Source: Halieaceae bacterium (GTDB lineage: Bacteria > Pseudomonadota > Gammaproteobacteria > Pseudomonadales > Halieaceae). Taken from it: a stretch of 15,048 nucleotides of DNA. Positions within the stretch are counted from its first letter, which is position 1; every line of letters starts with the position of its first letter. A program made the translations under genes and the position numbers. This document shows, piece after piece, positions 1 through 8,952 of the stretch. Below the pieces are notes generated by a model, which was not told where the DNA came from, did no database searches, and worked only from the letters and a program-made list of their open reading frames with translations. Location of the stretch: assembly GCA_003520285.1 (NCBI GenBank), contig DOVB01000018.1, forward strand, positions 1-15,048, in the 5' to 3' direction.

Positions 1-258
1 GTTGCCGTCGTTGATCATTTGAACGATGGTTTTTCTGCGATTTACACTTTCTTTGATCCTAACGATAGCCGTCGTAGTTTGGGCAAGTTCGTCATTTTAT
101 GGCAAATCATGCTGGCGCAAGAGTTATCTCTGCCCTACTTATACTTAGGCTATTGGGTGCGCAATTGCCGCAAAATGAATTATAAGATCGATTACCAACC
201 GATCGAATTGTTCATCGACAAGGTTTGGTGCGCGCCCTCAATGCCGAGTGAACCGTGA
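1..258 (+). CDS. bpt: Aspartate/glutamate leucyl- or arginyl-tRNA-protein transferase, C-terminal fragment (5' end outside window)
   Basis: The open frame enters from the left edge and ends at a TGA at 256-258, giving the last 85 residues of a protein whose family is usually about 235 residues long. The family conjugates an amino acid from charged tRNA to proteins with N-terminal Asp or Glu, making them substrates for ClpS and ClpAP. Visible family features are the NDGFSAIYTFFDP segment, the SLG...ILWQI stretch, the YLYLGYW motif and the KMNYK segment near the end. The N-terminal cysteine-containing half is outside the window. Bacterial members near clpS/clpA are mostly leucyltransferases (Bpt), but arginyl specificity (Ate) cannot be excluded from this fragment. 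The gene lies 67 bp upstream of infA on the same strand, an arrangement I recall from Pseudomonas. The family call is secure; substrate specificity is inferred. Confidence 0.9.
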   Translation, partial: VAVVDHLNDGFSAIYTFFDPNDSRRSLGKFVILWQIMLAQELSLPYLYLGYWVRNCRKMNYKIDYQPIELFIDKVWCAPSMPSEP

Positions 259-285
259 ATAGCAGTGGCGTTTCTGAGCCGTATA

Positions 286-298
286 GGGCAAAATGCCC
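286..298 (+). other. Small hairpin in the infA leader
   Basis: GGGCA at 286-290 and TGCCC at 294-298 form a five-base-pair stem with a three-base loop, 27 bp before the infA start. No T-tract follows, so it is unlikely to be an intrinsic terminator. The rest of the 67-bp spacer shows no convincing -10/-35 pair. Whether the hairpin influences infA expression is unknown, and chance occurrence is plausible. Confidence 0.25.
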
Positions 299-325
299 AC
301 CGTTTCCAGCGAGAGCTCAAGGTGA

Positions 326-544
326 ATGGCTAAAGAAGATCAGATAGAAATGGAAGGTGAAGTGGTCGACACTTTGCCCAACACAACGTTTCGAGTAAAG
401 CTCGAAAATGGTCACGTTGTTACTGCGCACATTAGCGGGAAGATGCGTAAACACTACATCCGAATTCTGACTGGCGATAAAGTTCGTGTCGAACTGACGC
501 CCTATGATCTGACCAAAGGGCGCATCACGTACCGAGAGCGCTAA
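326..544 (+). CDS. infA: Translation initiation factor IF-1
   Basis: This 72-residue protein matches the full length of bacterial IF-1 and is nearly collinear with the E. coli protein. IF-1 is a cytoplasmic single OB-fold protein that binds the ribosomal A site on the 30S subunit and acts with IF-2 and IF-3 during initiation. Diagnostic segments are the MAKED start, LPNTTFRV, the [16 protein letters not shown] core and the YDLTKGRI end. The ATG at 326 is fixed by homology. An AAGGTG at 319-324 sits very close to it, and a GAG-rich stretch at 311-315 may be the better-spaced ribosome binding site. The gene is convergent with clpA; its TAA (542-544) is one base pair from the clpA stop. Very secure call. 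Confidence 0.98.
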   Translation: MAKEDQIEMEGEVVDTLPNTTFRVKLENGHVVTAHISGKMRKHYIRILTGDKVRVELTPYDLTKGRITYRER

Positions 545-567
545 GCTAGGTGCTCAGCGCGCTCTCG
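533..567. terminator. Shared hairpin at the infA/clpA convergent junction
   Basis: CGAGAGCGC at 533-541 is perfectly complementary to GCGCTCTCG at 559-567, giving a nine-base-pair stem. An inner GCT/AGC pairing (545-547 with 556-558) is also possible. The hairpin contains the end of infA and the last codons of clpA, so both transcripts would carry it at or near their stop codons. Neither strand has a clear T-tract beyond the stem, so it is not a classical intrinsic terminator. It may block 3' exonucleases or assist Rho-dependent termination. The structure is seen directly; the role is inferred. Confidence 0.5.
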
Positions 568-2840
568 TGCGATTTATTGTGCGAGGTTGCGACCAACACG
601 AGCTTATCGCGCGCCTGAGACACAGCAACATCTACGGTGCCCCCAGATTGCGCCAGCTCTCCGAACAGCACCATCTCAGCCAATGGCTTCTTGATGTATT
701 CCTGTATTACTCGTGCCATCGGGCGAGCACCCATGTGGATGTCATAACCTTTTTCGACCAGCCATAAGCGCGCTTCTGGGTCGACATCGAGTTGGACCCT
801 TTTCTCGTCTAACTGCCCTTGCAGCTCTGTCAAAAACTTGTCGACGACAGTCAATATCACCGCCTCACTCAGTGGCTCAAACTCAACGATGCTATCAAGA
901 CGATTTCTAAACTCTGGGGTAAATAGTTTATTGATAGCTTCGAGCCCATCAGTGCGGTGGTCTTGATGTGTGAAGCCGATTGATCGGCGACTAATCCGCT
1001 CTGCGCCCGCGTTGGTTGTCATGACTAGAATCACATTTCTGAAGTCCGCTTTCCTGCCGTTGTTGTCCGTGAGCGATCCATGATCCATAACCTGTAACAA
1101 CAAATTAAAGACTTCGGGATGCGCTTTCTCGATTTCATCGAGTAGCACTACGGCATGCGGGTGCTTAGTGACGGAGTCGGTCAATAAGCCGCCTTGATCA
1201 AAGCCAACGTAACCGGGAGGAGCGCCAATCAGACGCGACACCGTGTGCCGCTCCATGTACTCAGACATGTCAAAGCGGATCAGCTCCAGGCCTAGCATGG
1301 TGGCGAGCTGTCGAGTCACCTCGGTTTTACCCACGCCGGTTGGACCTGCCAACAGAAAGCTGCCGATAGGCTTGTGCTCCGATTTCAGACCAGCTCGGGC
1401 GAGCTTAATCGCTGAACTCAGTTCGGCGATCGCATTATCTTGTCCAAAAACCACCATTTTGAGATTGGATTCCAGCTTTTCGAGTACGCTTTTATCGTCT
1501 CGGCTGACCGTTTTAGGAGGAATTCGCGCAATCTTGGCAATAATTGCCTCGATATCCGTCACGCCAATTTGCTTTTTGCGCTTCGATTTAGGCAAGAGCT
1601 GCTGATAAGCACCCGCCTCGTCTATCACGTCAATGGCTTTGTCGGGTAAGAAGCGGTCGGTGATGTACCGAGCACTCAGATCGGTGGCAACCCGCAGGGC
1701 TTTATCAGTGTACTTTACGTTGTGGTGTTCTTCGAACCGCGACTTGAGCCCGCGCAGTATGCGGTAAGCATCATCTACCGAGGGCTCGACAACATCAATT
1801 TTTTGGAATCGACGACTCAGCGCTTTGTCTTTATCAAAAATGCCCCGGTATTCAGCATAGGTCGTGGAACCAACGCACTTTAAGCGTCCCGATGTCAGTA
1901 AGGGCTTCAGCAGATTACTTGCGTCCATGACGCCACCGGAGGCCGCCCCAGCACCAATTATGGTGTGTATCTCGTCAATAAAAAGAATCGCGCCCTCTTC
2001 TCGATCAAGTTCGCGCAGCAAACCTTTGAATCGCTTTTCAAAATCACCTCGATACTTTGTGCCTGCCAGAAGCGCCCCTAAATCGAGAGAATACACCGTG
2101 CTCGAAGAGAGCATATCAGGACCGTCGCCATCGACGATAAGTTTTGCCAAGCCTTCAACGATAGCGGTTTTACCCACGCCTGATTCCCCTACGAGTAGAG
2201 GGTTGTTTTTCCGGCGGCGAGCCAACACTTGAGCGAGTCGCTCAACCTCAGCGGCTCTACCAATCAGCGGGTCTATATCGCCGCTTTGGGCCTTAACGTT
2301 CAAATTGGTAGTGAACTGAACCAACATGCTTTCAGCGCTGTCGGCTTCACCCTGATCCTCTTCTGAGCCCCTTGGCTCATCGGAGCCTTGATCACCCTCG
2401 TCGATTTTCGAGATGCCATGGGTGATGTAGTTAACAACGTCGAGTCGAGAGATGTTCTGTGTTTTGAGGTAGTACACCGCTTGGCTTTCCTGTTCACTAA
2501 ACAACGCAACCAGTACGTTGGCGCCAGTAACTTCTTGCTTGCCACTGCTTTGGACATGAAACACGGCACGCTGAATAACGCGCTGAAAGCCAAGTGTGGG
2601 ATGGGTGTCGGCTTCAGTTTGCTTGTCTGAATCGATGAGTGGCGTCGTAGAATCAATGAATTCGATGAGATCAGCCTGCATGACTTCAATATCGGCGCCG
2701 CAGTGTCGCAGCACCGTCAATGCATCGGCATTATAGGTGAGTGCCAACAGCAGGTGCTCGACCGTGAGGTACTCGTGGTGTTTGGCCCGCGCGGCGCGGA
2801 ACGCCTCGTTCAGTGTTAACTCCAATGCCTTACTTAACAT
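546..2840 (-). CDS. clpA: ATP-dependent Clp protease ATP-binding subunit ClpA
   Basis: The 764-residue protein is close to the usual ClpA length (758 in E. coli). ClpA is a hexameric AAA+ unfoldase that feeds substrates, including ClpS-delivered N-degron proteins, to the ClpP peptidase. A Clp N-domain occupies roughly residues 1-140, followed by an acidic linker (about 145-170). The first AAA module has Walker A GESGVGKT (218-225) and Walker B ILFIDE (285-290). The second has Walker A GPTGVGKT (499-506), Walker B VVLLDE (564-569) and a sensor-2 GARPMAR (704-710). The IGF tripeptide at 621-623 matches the ClpP-docking loop and supports ClpA rather than ClpB. The gene starts 15 nt after clpS, so the two are almost certainly cotranscribed. 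clpP is not in the window. Confidence 0.97.
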   Translation of the reverse strand: MLSKALELTLNEAFRAARAKHHEYLTVEHLLLALTYNADALTVLRHCGADIEVMQADLIEFIDSTTPLIDSDKQTEADTHPTLGFQRVIQRAVFHVQSSGKQEVTGANVLVALFSEQESQAVYYLKTQNISRLDVVNYITHGISKIDEGDQGSDEPRGSEEDQGEADSAESMLVQFTTNLNVKAQSGDIDPLIGRAAEVERLAQVLARRRKNNPLLVGESGVGKTAIVEGLAKLIVDGDGPDMLSSSTVYSLDLGALLAGTKYRGDFEKRFKGLLRELDREEGAILFIDEIHTIIGAGAASGGVMDASNLLKPLLTSGRLKCVGSTTYAEYRGIFDKDKALSRRFQKIDVVEPSVDDAYRILRGLKSRFEEHHNVKYTDKALRVATDLSARYITDRFLPDKAIDVIDEAGAYQQLLPKSKRKKQIGVTDIEAIIAKIARIPPKTVSRDDKSVLEKLESNLKMVVFGQDNAIAELSSAIKLARAGLKSEHKPIGSFLLAGPTGVGKTEVTRQLATMLGLELIRFDMSEYMERHTVSRLIGAPPGYVGFDQGGLLTDSVTKHPHAVVLLDEIEKAHPEVFNLLLQVMDHGSLTDNNGRKADFRNVILVMTTNAGAERISRRSIGFTHQDHRTDGLEAINKLFTPEFRNRLDSIVEFEPLSEAVILTVVDKFLTELQGQLDEKRVQLDVDPEARLWLVEKGYDIHMGARPMARVIQEYIKKPLAEMVLFGELAQSGGTVDVAVSQARDKLVLVATSHNKSHESALST

Positions 2841-2855
2841 ACGGGTCTCCAGTTA

Positions 2856-3236
2856 TCACTCATCATCACTCATTGGCTCAATTTCACACAGCAGAGGGTG
2901 TCCACTTTCTCGAGCAAAGCGATTCACCTGCTCAGCTTTCGTCTCTGCGATGTCTCTTGGGTAGATACCACAGACGCCCTTACCGAGAGTATGCACGGCA
3001 AGCATTACCTGCGTTGCTTGTTCTCTACTCATTGAAAAGAACTGTTCCAGCACTAACACGACGAACTCCATCGGTGTGTAGTCATCGTTCATCAAAACAA
3101 CTTTGTACAGCGGTGGTTTCTTGAGTTTGGGCTCGCTAGGTGCGATCGCCAGGCCCGTGTTTCCATCGCCTTGTTCGGAATTTTGAGCCTGCGCCCGAAG
3201 TCGGTTAAGAAAGGTTGTATCGCTCATAGCCACCAT
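2856..3236 (-). CDS. clpS: ATP-dependent Clp protease adaptor ClpS
   Basis: ClpS is a small cytoplasmic adaptor that binds destabilising N-terminal residues (Leu, Phe, Tyr, Trp) and passes the substrate to the ClpA N-domain. This protein has a variable, charged N-terminal tail followed by the conserved core: [16 protein letters not shown], with the Asn-Asp-Asp and Met that line the N-degron pocket, [12 protein letters not shown] with the pocket His, and the closing AETKAEQVN and HPLLCEIE segments. Two starts are possible, ATG at 3236 or ATG at 3227 (MSDTTF). Neither has a good Shine-Dalgarno sequence. The second is favoured if the TATAAT at 3235-3240 is a -10 element, because transcription would then begin just before it. 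clpA follows 15 nt downstream. The function is secure; the start is uncertain by three codons. Confidence 0.95.
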   Translation of the reverse strand: MVAMSDTTFLNRLRAQAQNSEQGDGNTGLAIAPSEPKLKKPPLYKVVLMNDDYTPMEFVVLVLEQFFSMSREQATQVMLAVHTLGKGVCGIYPRDIAETKAEQVNRFARESGHPLLCEIEPMSDDE

Positions 3237-3261
3237 TATAAGAGAAGTTTAATAAAGTCAC
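3235..3261 (-). promoter_or_regulatory. Candidate clpS promoter overlapping the annotated start
   Basis: On the minus strand a perfect TATAAT lies at 3240-3235 and overlaps the upstream candidate ATG of clpS. A GTGACT (four matches to TTGACA) lies at 3261-3256, with a short 15-bp spacer. Transcription would begin near 3229-3228, one or two bases before the second ATG (3227), giving an essentially leaderless clpS message. The hexamer is seen directly. Promoter activity is inferred, and the poor -35 spacing keeps confidence low. Confidence 0.35.
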
Positions 3262-3315
3262 AGATGCAGTGTATCTGAGGGCAAGGAAAAGAAATACAAG
3301 TGTCTCAAGCCAGAC

Positions 3316-3369
3316 AAAAAAAAGCCCGCGTACCCTATTGCTGAAGAGCAATCAGGGGAAGCGAGCTTT
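3316..3369 (-). terminator. Intrinsic terminator of icd
   Basis: Read on the minus strand, 16 bp after the icd stop, the arm AAAGCTCGC (3369-3361) pairs with GCGGGCTTT (3329-3321) with one G-U pair. A further inner stem, ATTGCT with AGCAAT, is extended by CCCT/AGGG around a bulged G and closed by a CTTC loop. Eight T residues follow directly (3323-3316 as A on the plus strand). A long stem plus T-tract is a textbook Rho-independent terminator, and it should separate icd transcription from clpS-clpA downstream. Confidence 0.9.
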
Positions 3370-3384
3370 TAACACAGCGCGGAG

Positions 3385-4638
3385 TTACATTTTCGCGATG
3401 ATCTGATCTCCGAACTCGGAACAGCTCAACAGTGTGGCTCCGTCCATTAGACGCTCGAAATCATAGGTCACCGTCTTCGCCTGAATCGCTCCGTTCATGC
3501 CGTCAATAATCAGGTCAGCGGCCTCGTTCCAGCCCATGTGCCGAAGCATCATCTCAGCCGACAGAATCAGAGACCCAGGATTCACCTTATCTTGGCCCGC
3601 GTATTTCGGTGCAGTACCGTGGGTGGCCTCGAACAACGCGACTGTATCACTTAAGTTCGCGCCCGGTGCGATACCAATGCCACCGACTTGCGCAGCCAGA
3701 GCATCAGATAGATAATCGCCGTTCAGATTCAGCGTAGCAACCACGCTGTAGTCGTTCGGACGAGTCAGTATCTGCTGTAGCATCGCGTCTGCGATAACAT
3801 CTTTAATAACAATCTCTTTGCCGGTATTTGGGTTTTTAACTGACACCCACGGGCCACCATCAAGCAGCTGACCACCGAACTCGCTCTGAGCCAAGGCATA
3901 ACCCCAATCCCTAAAAGCGCCTTCAGTAAATTTCATGATGTTCCCTTTGTGCACGAGAGTGACAGAGGGGAGATCTTGGTCGATAGCATATTGAATTGCC
4001 TTGCGAACAAGGCGCTCAGTTCCCTCTTTTGAGACCGGCTTGATACCGATACCGACGTTTTGAGGAAAACGTATTTTCGTGACGCCCATCTCTTTGAGCA
4101 AAAACTCGACCACTTTATCCGCTTCAGGTGTGCCTGCCTGGTACTCGACCCCTGCATAAATATCTTCTGAGTTCTCGCGGAAAATAACCATGTTACAAGC
4201 GCCTGGATCTTTTACTGGAGAGGGTACGCCCTCGAACCAACGCACCGGTCTCAAACAGGTATACAGGTCTAGCTCTTGTCTCAGTGCGACATTTAACGAC
4301 CGAAAGCCGCCGCCAACGGGGGTTGTCAGCGGGCCTTTAATTGCGACCGAATACGCTTTAATTGCATCCAGAGTCTCTTCTGGGAACCAGTCACCATCGT
4401 ACAGCTCGGCGGCTTTCTCGCCTGTGTAGATTTCCATCCAAGAGATTTTCTTAGCACCTTGGTAGGCTTTTTCGACTGCCGCATCAACGACTTTAATCAT
4501 AACAGGGCTAATATCAACACCGATCCCGTCGCCCTCGATGTAGGGAATGATCGGCGTGTTGGGAACGTTTAAAGTGTAATCGTCGTTCACGGTAATGGCC
4601 TGACCGACCGCAGGTATTTGGATGTGCTGATAGCCCAT
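3385..4638 (-). CDS. icd: NADP-dependent isocitrate dehydrogenase
   Basis: The enzyme oxidatively decarboxylates isocitrate to 2-oxoglutarate in the TCA cycle, making NADPH. The sequence follows E. coli Icd (416 residues) almost without gaps: [22 protein letters not shown], the [10 protein letters not shown] loop, [20 protein letters not shown] and [17 protein letters not shown]. The NADP determinants of E. coli Icd (Lys344, Tyr345, Tyr391, Arg395) are present in HGTAPKY and KTVTYDFER. The Ser113 equivalent is kept in [13 protein letters not shown], so control by the AceK kinase/phosphatase is possible. I chose the ATG at 4638 (MGYQHIQIP, 417 residues) because GGAG lies six bases upstream of it. 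The in-frame ATG at 4650 has only a T-rich stretch before it. The gene is divergent from rluE across about 77 bp. Confidence 0.97.
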   Translation of the reverse strand: MGYQHIQIPAVGQAITVNDDYTLNVPNTPIIPYIEGDGIGVDISPVMIKVVDAAVEKAYQGAKKISWMEIYTGEKAAELYDGDWFPEETLDAIKAYSVAIKGPLTTPVGGGFRSLNVALRQELDLYTCLRPVRWFEGVPSPVKDPGACNMVIFRENSEDIYAGVEYQAGTPEADKVVEFLLKEMGVTKIRFPQNVGIGIKPVSKEGTERLVRKAIQYAIDQDLPSVTLVHKGNIMKFTEGAFRDWGYALAQSEFGGQLLDGGPWVSVKNPNTGKEIVIKDVIADAMLQQILTRPNDYSVVATLNLNGDYLSDALAAQVGGIGIAPGANLSDTVALFEATHGTAPKYAGQDKVNPGSLILSAEMMLRHMGWNEAADLIIDGMNGAIQAKTVTYDFERLMDGATLLSCSEFGDQIIAKM

Positions 4639-4697
4639 AGCTGACTCCATAAAAAGTAAATAACACAGTGATAGATAGAAATGCTTTACTCGGAAAA

Positions 4698-4706
4698 TGG
4701 TATCAT
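4698..4706 (+). promoter_or_regulatory. Candidate extended -10 promoter for the rluE operon
   Basis: TGG followed by TATCAT at 4698-4706 fits an extended -10 element (TG-n-TATAAT, five of six in the hexamer). An overlapping CATAAT at 4704-4709 is an alternative. No good -35 sits at a suitable distance, which extended -10 promoters can tolerate. The predicted start of transcription (about 4713-4716) falls at or just before the likely rluE ATG at 4716, so the message would have almost no leader. This is inferred from sequence alone. Confidence 0.35.
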
Positions 4707-4715
4707 AATCTGCTT

Positions 4716-5345
4716 ATGGATTCTCTTATTTTACTGAATAAACCGATGCATATGCTGTCGCAATTCTCCGATGACGGAGCGAAGCGCGGCCTAGCACATC
4801 TGTTAAAGGCTCCTCATTATCGCGTGGCTGGCCGACTTGACTCGGACTCTGAGGGATTATTGGTGCTCACCAAGAATGGCAAGCTGCAGTCACAACTGAC
4901 CTCTCCAAAACAGACAACGTGGAAATACTATTGGGTGCAGGTCGAAGGCGAAATAACTCACAGTGCGATCGAGCAATTAACCACTGGGTTGCTTTTAAAT
5001 GATGGCCTGACTTCACCGGCCAAGGTAAAAACGATCACAGCTCCGGTGTTGTGGGATAGAGAACCGCCCATACGGTATCGTGCTCAGGTGCCAACCAGTT
5101 GGTTGTCGATTGGTCTGTGTGAGGGCCGCAATCGGCAGATTCGACGCATGACGGCTGCGGTCGGATTCCCTACCCTACGACTCGTCAGATATCAGGTCGG
5201 GGCATTTAAGCTAGCCTCCCTGATGCCAGGCGAGTATCGCTTTGTCGAGACCCCGCCAAGTTTTTCCTCGGCAACCGCCACTCCGACCAAAAAACGTCGA
5301 AGATACGTAGCTAAAGTGTCACCCACCGCGCGAGTTCGCAGCTGA
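4716..5345 (+). CDS. rluE: 23S rRNA pseudouridine synthase, RluE-like
   Basis: This is a member of the RsuA/RluB/RluE/RluF group, which isomerises uridine to pseudouridine in rRNA. E. coli RluE acts on U2457 of 23S rRNA. The catalytic motif GRLDSDSEGLLVLT places the nucleophile Asp at residue 42. Other family features are LILLNKP near the start, KYYWVQVEG, PTSWLSIGLCEGRNRQIRRM and VGFPTLRLVRY. There is no N-terminal S4 domain, as in RluE. The usual Tyr-x-Val after NKP is Met-His-Met here. A basic tail of about 20 residues (KKRRRY...) extends past the catalytic domain. I chose the ATG at 4716 because the conserved sequence starts there; an in-frame GTG at 4668 would add 16 unconserved residues. 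No Shine-Dalgarno precedes 4716. The TGA overlaps the next gene's ATG by one base. Confidence 0.88.
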   Translation: MDSLILLNKPMHMLSQFSDDGAKRGLAHLLKAPHYRVAGRLDSDSEGLLVLTKNGKLQSQLTSPKQTTWKYYWVQVEGEITHSAIEQLTTGLLLNDGLTSPAKVKTITAPVLWDREPPIRYRAQVPTSWLSIGLCEGRNRQIRRMTAAVGFPTLRLVRYQVGAFKLASLMPGEYRFVETPPSFSSATATPTKKRRRYVAKVSPTARVRS

Positions 5346-5794
5346 TGCAGAGCAATTTTCATGTGACCACCGCGGTCGTCGTCGAGCGCGACAACCATTT
5401 CTTGATGGTGGAGGAAACCGATAAGCACAGTGGCAGGAAGGTTCTTAACCAGCCAGCGGGACATCTAGAGCATGGCGAAAGCGTCATTGACGGAGCAACG
5501 CGCGAAACTTTCGAAGAAACCGGATGTATCGTCAGACCCGTCAGTGTGATTAGTGTAGGGCTTTACTATTCTCTGGAACGGGCAGCGACCTATTGTCGGA
5601 TCACGCTGCATGCAGAGCTTGTATCGCAAGACTTCGAGGCACAACTCGATCCCGATATTGAGCAAGTCCACTGGATGACGATGGCCCAAATCAGCCAGAA
5701 CTCTGATAAACTGCGCAGTCCCTTGGTACTCGATGCATTAGAGCGATACCAAGCCCATGAATCGTACCCTCTGCGTATGTTAGCTATGTTATGA
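5345..5794 (+). CDS. nudJ: Nudix hydrolase, NudJ-like (phosphatase NudJ)
   Basis: This 149-residue protein is a Nudix-fold hydrolase. E. coli NudJ acts on nucleoside di- and triphosphates and on hydroxymethylpyrimidine pyrophosphate (a thiamin intermediate). The Nudix box begins at Gly39: G-x5-E45-x7-R53-E54-x-x-E57-E58-x-G60, so all metal-binding glutamates are present. Two positions usually hydrophobic hold Thr55 and Cys61. Similarity to NudJ extends beyond the box: [21 protein letters not shown], and the C-terminal [14 protein letters not shown] and YPLRML segments. It overlaps rluE by 1 nt and mnmA by 4 nt (ATGA at 5791-5794), so it is probably translationally coupled to both. The nudJ-mnmA pairing is also known in E. 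coli and Pseudomonas. The family is certain; the physiological substrate is not. Confidence 0.9.
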   Translation: MQSNFHVTTAVVVERDNHFLMVEETDKHSGRKVLNQPAGHLEHGESVIDGATRETFEETGCIVRPVSVISVGLYYSLERAATYCRITLHAELVSQDFEAQLDPDIEQVHWMTMAQISQNSDKLRSPLVLDALERYQAHESYPLRMLAML

Positions 5795-6875
5795 CCGCGA
5801 CAGGAAAAGTTATTGTAGGACTCTCTGGTGGGGTCGATTCATCGATTGCCGCACTAGAACTGTTGCGGGCAGGATATGATGTTGAAGCCCTCTTCATGAA
5901 GAACTGGGATGAAGACGATGACACCGAATACTGTACCGTAATGCAGGACTTTGCCGATGCTTCCGCGGTGGCCGCTGAGTTAGGCATCGTGCTTCACGGT
6001 GCCAACTTCGCTCGGGAATATTGGGATCGTGTGTTTGCCTATTTTTTAGACGAATATCGCGCGGGTCGTACGCCAAACCCAGATATTCTCTGCAACAAGG
6101 AAATCAAGTTCCACGCCTTTTTGAACTATGCGCTAAAGCTTGGCGCAGACAAGATAGCAACTGGGCACTATGCCAGAACAGAGGTTGACGCAGGCGGCAA
6201 TGTGATGTTGCTAAAAGGTTTGGACAGCAATAAAGACCAGAGTTATTTTCTTCATGCTGTAGAGACGCAGGCATTAGCGAAAACGCTGTTCCCGCTCGGT
6301 GAGATCGATAAGACTGACGTCAGGGCTATGGCGCGCTCGGCTGGCTTGCCAACCTTCGACAAAAAAGATTCCACCGGGATCTGTTTTATTGGTGAGCGTC
6401 GTTTTAATGATTTTCTGTCACGTTACTTACCTGCTCAGCCCGGGCCGATTCGGACCGAGTCTGGCGATGTTCTTGGATCTCATCAAGGCTTGATGTATCA
6501 CACCATTGGTCAGCGTCAAGGACTTGGAATCGGTGGCACTCAAAAATTCTCGGATCAACCGTGGTACGTGATTGCAAAAAGTCTCGAAACCAATGAGCTT
6601 ATCGTTGCCCAAGGTAATGATCATCCCCGTCTGTTCAAGCGCTCTTTGATCGTTAAACAACCCCATTGGCTGATTGAGCCGCCTCAACAGGCGCTCGCCT
6701 GCGCAGCTAAAATCCGCTATCGCCAAACCGACCAGGCATGTGTGATCTATCCAGGTCCTCAAGATACGCTTAGAGTCGAGTTTGAATCGCCGCAGCGCGC
6801 GATCACGCCCGGACAGTCAGCCGTATTTTACGATGCTGATCGTTGCCTCGGTGGCGGCGTGATCGAGAGCGCGCT

Positions 6876-6879
<4 letters not shown>
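5791..6879 (+). CDS. mnmA: tRNA-specific 2-thiouridylase MnmA
   Basis: MnmA activates U34 of tRNA-Lys, -Glu and -Gln by adenylation, then inserts sulfur relayed from IscS through the Tus proteins, giving the 2-thio group of mnm5s2U. The 362-residue length is normal. The PP-loop SGGVDS lies at residues 12-17. The two catalytic cysteines are present: Cys101 in [12 protein letters not shown] and Cys198 in [12 protein letters not shown]. The acidic WDEDDD segment, the GHYAR motif and the KDQSYFL motif are also conserved. The C-terminal part, from about [17 protein letters not shown] onward, corresponds to the tRNA-binding domains. It begins within the nudJ stop codon and its own stop overlaps hflD by 4 nt, as expected for a coupled operon. 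Confidence 0.97.
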
Positions 6880-8886
<2,007 letters not shown>

Positions 8887-8952
8887 TCTTTGCGCTCGCT
8901 CTCGGTAAAGTCAGCGTCTCGTCGCTGAAGAGACTACAGGAGTCTAAGTTGC

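Noticed and set aside
259..325. A tRNA gene between the transferase and infA, as serW lies next to infA in E. coli
   Set aside because: The spacer is only 67 bp and has no cloverleaf or GTTCRAN-like T-loop sequence.
2300..2689. A 129-codon open frame on the minus strand inside clpA
   Set aside because: It lies in another frame of the clpA coding sequence, which has complete domain support. Its translation is low in recognisable motifs, and no ribosome binding site or homology supports it.
2813..3124. A plus-strand open frame of 103 codons opposite the clpA start and clpS
   Set aside because: It is antisense to well-supported clpS and clpA, and its composition looks like a complementary-strand shadow of real coding sequence.
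5192..5464. A minus-strand open frame of 90 codons across the rluE/nudJ junction
   Set aside because: Both plus-strand genes are supported by catalytic motifs across this interval; the opposite frame shows no recognisable protein.
6843..6875. Upstream TTG start for hflD
   Set aside because: It would add eleven Arg-rich residues encoded inside the mnmA end with no match to HflD proteins. The ATG at 6876 gives the family's usual length and a 4-nt coupled overlap.
8916..8934. Possible terminator after purB (GTCTC/GAGAC)
   Set aside because: The stem is only five base pairs with a nine-base loop and no T-tract, and a good ribosome binding site for the next gene follows closely. Read-through is more likely.
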